Below are positions 6,296 through 7,832 of a DNA stretch of 7,832 nt, one piece after another. Numbering within the stretch: position 1 is the stretch's first letter; every line of letters begins with the position of its first letter. The DNA comes from Marine Group II euryarchaeote MED-G33 (lineage in GTDB: Archaea > Thermoplasmatota > Poseidoniia > Poseidoniales > Thalassarchaeaceae). A program made the position numbers and the translations under genes. The notes beneath the pieces were generated by a model, which did no database searches, was not told the origin of the DNA, and worked only from the letters and a program-made list of their open reading frames with translations. Location: the NCBI GenBank assembly GCA_949538655.1, contig CATISE010000174.1, forward strand, positions 1 to 7,832, read 5' to 3'.

Positions 6296-7134
6296 TATTC
6301 GACTGTGAACTTGCACACCAATCGGGGCGGCTCATCATTGAGGATCTCCCCTCGATACTCTTTGGGGCCATTTCCATCATCCACAAGGACGCGGTAAGGT
6401 GTGAGGTCTTCTTCGGCATGGTGCTCAAAATGCTCAATCAAAACCTTGTATTCGCCAGTGGGCGCTTTCCCTGCTGCCCAGAAAATATTCTCGACCGGTT
6501 GCTCACTGGTGGGCAATTCGTTCATGTCGACATCCAACTGACCGCCGCATGCTGATAATTTGTTATCGAATGAGATTCGTTCACCTGAGGGGCAAACTAC
6601 GCTCAAATCCAAATCGTTTTTATTGTCCCAAATCAGGCTGACTTGGACCTGTCCAGATTTGGCGCCTTCTCGTTCAAGGCGGTCATGGAAATCAGATAGG
6701 TCGGGATTGGATACTTCCTCTCCTGTTTCGACGGTGAGGGGGGTTTGGCCGGGTTGGGCCCTGGGGTTAGTATCCCATTCAGCGCCGATTTCAGCAAGGA
6801 GTGCTTCTGACGAATCCAGTATGTCTTCAGACAATGGTGGTTCCTCCTCTGCCAGTTCTGCTTCGATTGGAGATTCATCTTGATCGATTTCCATTGGTTC
6901 GTCGCTGTGTGGTTCATCGGGAGTGGTTTCGACTGTCATTGTCGGCAAACGCTCCATGTCCTCCTCCAATGCAAATCGATTGGGGCGAGGTTCGGGGACT
7001 GCGACGGGGGTTGCCCTAACGTTACCCAACCGAGTTGTGTGGGCTGGGTTTTCCTCCCCGGTGAGGATTCGGTATATGCCATATCCAAATAGGGCGGATA
7101 GGATGGCAAAGAAGGTATATGCCGTCCAAGGCAT
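6295..7134 (-). CDS. Membrane-anchored protein with acidic linker and C-terminal DUF2135/YfaP-like domain
   Basis: A 279-residue protein from ATG 7134. Residues 4-24 form one hydrophobic helix (TAYTFFAILSALFGYGIYRI), with positive charges following it (R22, R35, R40), predicting the rest in the cytoplasm. Residues 29-145 are a low-complexity linker rich in Pro, Glu and Asp. Residues 161-278 are a beta-sandwich with SLIWDNKNDLDLSV, PSGERISF, ACGGQLDVDMN, VENIFW and GEYKVLIEH, clearly paralogous to the two domains of the 1050-residue protein. The frame is also open to a TTG at 7197 that overlaps the upstream stop (TTGA); I prefer ATG 7134 because it places the membrane helix at the N-terminus, as in the large protein. 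Neither start has a good ribosome site; an AT-rich element about 25 nt upstream of the ATG would fit a leaderless transcript. The start codon lies within a perfect palindrome. Function is unknown; an anchor or sensor partner of the larger protein is plausible. Confidence 0.87.
   Translation of the reverse strand: MPWTAYTFFAILSALFGYGIYRILTGEENPAHTTRLGNVRATPVAVPEPRPNRFALEEDMERLPTMTVETTPDEPHSDEPMEIDQDESPIEAELAEEEPPLSEDILDSSEALLAEIGAEWDTNPRAQPGQTPLTVETGEEVSNPDLSDFHDRLEREGAKSGQVQVSLIWDNKNDLDLSVVCPSGERISFDNKLSACGGQLDVDMNELPTSEQPVENIFWAAGKAPTGEYKVLIEHFEHHAEEDLTPYRVLVDDGNGPKEYRGEILNDEPPRLVCKFTVE
6301..6654 (-). other. DUF2135-like beta-sandwich domain of the 279-residue protein
   Basis: Residues 161-278. 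It is the third copy of the domain in the window. It shares WDNKND with copy 2 of the large protein and Cys-Gly-Gly with copy 1. It is preceded by the same lead-in (SDFHDRL). DUF2135/YfaP family membership is inferred from the motif order WD..ND.DL.V, P.GE, GG.LD.D, EN..W, G.Y.V. Confidence 0.6.
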
Positions 7135-7153
7135 ATCTCTATGAGATATGCCT
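7129..7153. promoter_or_regulatory. Perfect palindrome (11-bp arms) over the start codon of the 279-residue gene
   Basis: AGGCATATCTC, then TAT, then GAGATATGCCT on the plus strand. ATG 7134 lies in one arm. As DNA it has the form of an operator for a dimeric regulator. As RNA, in a transcript arriving from the upstream gene, it would form a hairpin with the AUG in its stem. Which of the two applies cannot be decided from the sequence. Confidence 0.6.
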
Positions 7154-7168
7154 AAGTTTATGATATCT
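7154..7168 (-). promoter_or_regulatory. Possible TATA-like promoter element for a leaderless transcript
   Basis: AGATATCATAAACTTA on the minus strand in the 59-bp gap before ATG 7134. Its centre lies about 25 nt upstream of the ATG, the usual archaeal TATA-to-start distance, so transcription could begin at or next to the start codon. This would explain the absence of a ribosome site. It is weak evidence, as AT-rich stretches are common. Confidence 0.3.
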
Positions 7169-7193
7169 TGCCCGGGTTCCCGTCTCGATGTCT

Positions 7194-7832
7194 TCAATCG
7201 AGGATGTGAATTGCTGCGGGGGTGATGGAATATTCAACCCGATTTGCCGTGAAGATTCGATCGATGAATCCCAGTGCCTGCATCCGCCCCAATACACCAC
7301 TCCTCATGTGGGGAATCACAGACTCGCTCCAGTTGGCCTTCGTCCCCGGTCCGTATCTCCGGTGGATACGGGAAAGCAAGGATGCGGGTGTGTTCGATCC
7401 AATGTGAATTCCGTCGATTATATGCCTCATGTATGCCCATTCCTTGTCCATATTGTTTCGAACCTGAGATACGATTAATGCACGTTCAGTTGGAGATAGT
7501 GATGGTCCGCCCTCGAGGGATTGATCCAGAATTGGATTTGGTTCTCTGGCAAATCTTTTGCCTGATTCGGTGAATTGGACTCGTCCGGAATCATCCAATC
7601 CAATCAATCCGAAATCATACAAAGCTCCCGACGGGTTGGTTTCACCTGCTCTGGCCCTGCGAATCATGTAGTGGTTGAGGAAACGGTTGGTGGCAGCTCG
7701 TTCCCCGTTTGGAAATGAGGAGTGGATTCTTGACCCCCTCTCCCTACCTTGGTGTTCGTCAAACTGTTTGAGCAACTCCCGGACAGGGGTCACACTCGCT
7801 CGTATTGCGGCACGGAAATCGTGGATGGTTGG
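7194..7832 (-). CDS. Winged-helix-like, probably DNA-binding protein, 5' end outside window
   Basis: The last 212 codons, ending at TGA 7196-7194. A GTG at 7793 could start it, but the frame stays open to the window edge and reads like protein (TIHDFRAAIRASVTPVREL), and no ribosome site precedes the GTG, so the true start is most likely upstream. Two segments have the winged-helix ending pattern. At about residues 74-95 of the visible part: FGLIGLDDSG, RVQFTESGKRFA. At 180-211: VLGRMQALGFIDR, NRVEYSITPAAIHIL. Between them is a helical stretch with SLSPTERALIVSQVRNN. It is rich in Arg and His, with no signal peptide or membrane segment. The likely role is regulator of the following genes or DNA-binding part of a larger protein. 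It could also be a specificity or accessory subunit of an unrelated system; the family is not recognised. Confidence 0.75.
   Translation of the reverse strand, partial: PTIHDFRAAIRASVTPVRELLKQFDEHQGRERGSRIHSSFPNGERAATNRFLNHYMIRRARAGETNPSGALYDFGLIGLDDSGRVQFTESGKRFAREPNPILDQSLEGGPSLSPTERALIVSQVRNNMDKEWAYMRHIIDGIHIGSNTPASLLSRIHRRYGPGTKANWSESVIPHMRSGVLGRMQALGFIDRIFTANRVEYSITPAAIHILD

Noticed and set aside
5846..7134. Tellurite-resistance (ter) operon
   Set aside because: There is only one weak TerB-like motif; no TerD or TerC-type gene is visible in the window.
7135..7197. TTG 7197 as start of the 279-residue gene (TTGA overlap with the upstream stop)
   Set aside because: A coupled start is possible, but TTG is rare, no ribosome site precedes it, and ATG 7134 gives the same N-terminal anchor layout as the paralogous large protein. 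It is kept as an alternative in the gene entry.
1..7832. CRISPR array, insertion sequence or attachment site
   Set aside because: No regularly spaced identical DNA repeats, transposase motifs or tRNA fragments were seen; the repeats in the large gene are diverged at DNA level.

Overview
The window carries five genes, all on the minus strand, so transcription runs from high to low coordinates. Both ends are cut: the first gene in transcription order lacks its 5' end at base 7832, and the last lacks its 3' end at base 1. There is no rRNA, tRNA, transposase, CRISPR array or phylogenetic marker. My best guess for the organism is an uncultivated archaeon, possibly a marine Thermoplasmatota/Poseidoniia-like euryarchaeote. 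The grounds are a huge secreted, N-glycosylation-rich protein made of CARDB/NEW3-like beta-sandwich modules, a mix of GGAG-type ribosome sites and one start without any, and intermediate base composition. This is an inference from style; a bacterium is not excluded.

Layout in transcription order. (1) 7832-7194: C-terminal 212 residues of a protein with two winged-helix-like segments, probably DNA-binding. (2) 7193-7135: a short spacer with an AT-rich promoter-like stretch and a perfect 11-bp-arm palindrome that covers the next start codon. (3) 7134-6295: a 279-residue protein with an N-terminal membrane anchor, an acidic linker and a C-terminal YfaP/DUF2135-like beta-sandwich domain. (4) 6283-5846: a small basic protein ending in a TerB/SHOCT-like acidic-turn helical module. 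(5) 5841-2689: a 1050-residue protein with an N-terminal membrane anchor, about nine degenerate helical-hairpin repeats of roughly 50-60 residues, and two more copies of the same DUF2135-like domain. (6) 2688-2593: a 96-bp spacer with a 7-bp-arm palindrome. (7) 2592-1: at least 864 residues of a secreted, probably surface-located, Ig-like repeat protein.

Genes 3-5 look like one translationally coupled unit: spacers of 11 and 4 bp, with the ribosome site of each downstream gene overlapping the end of the one before. The same domain appears three times in two membrane-anchored proteins of this unit, with conserved WDN-ND, GG-LD-MN and EN-W motifs. By charge distribution the large parts of both proteins should face the cytoplasm. 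My working hypothesis is an uncharacterised membrane-tethered cytoplasmic assembly, perhaps controlled by the upstream winged-helix protein through the palindrome. The secreted protein may be a separate transcription unit. None of the functions can be proved from this sequence alone.
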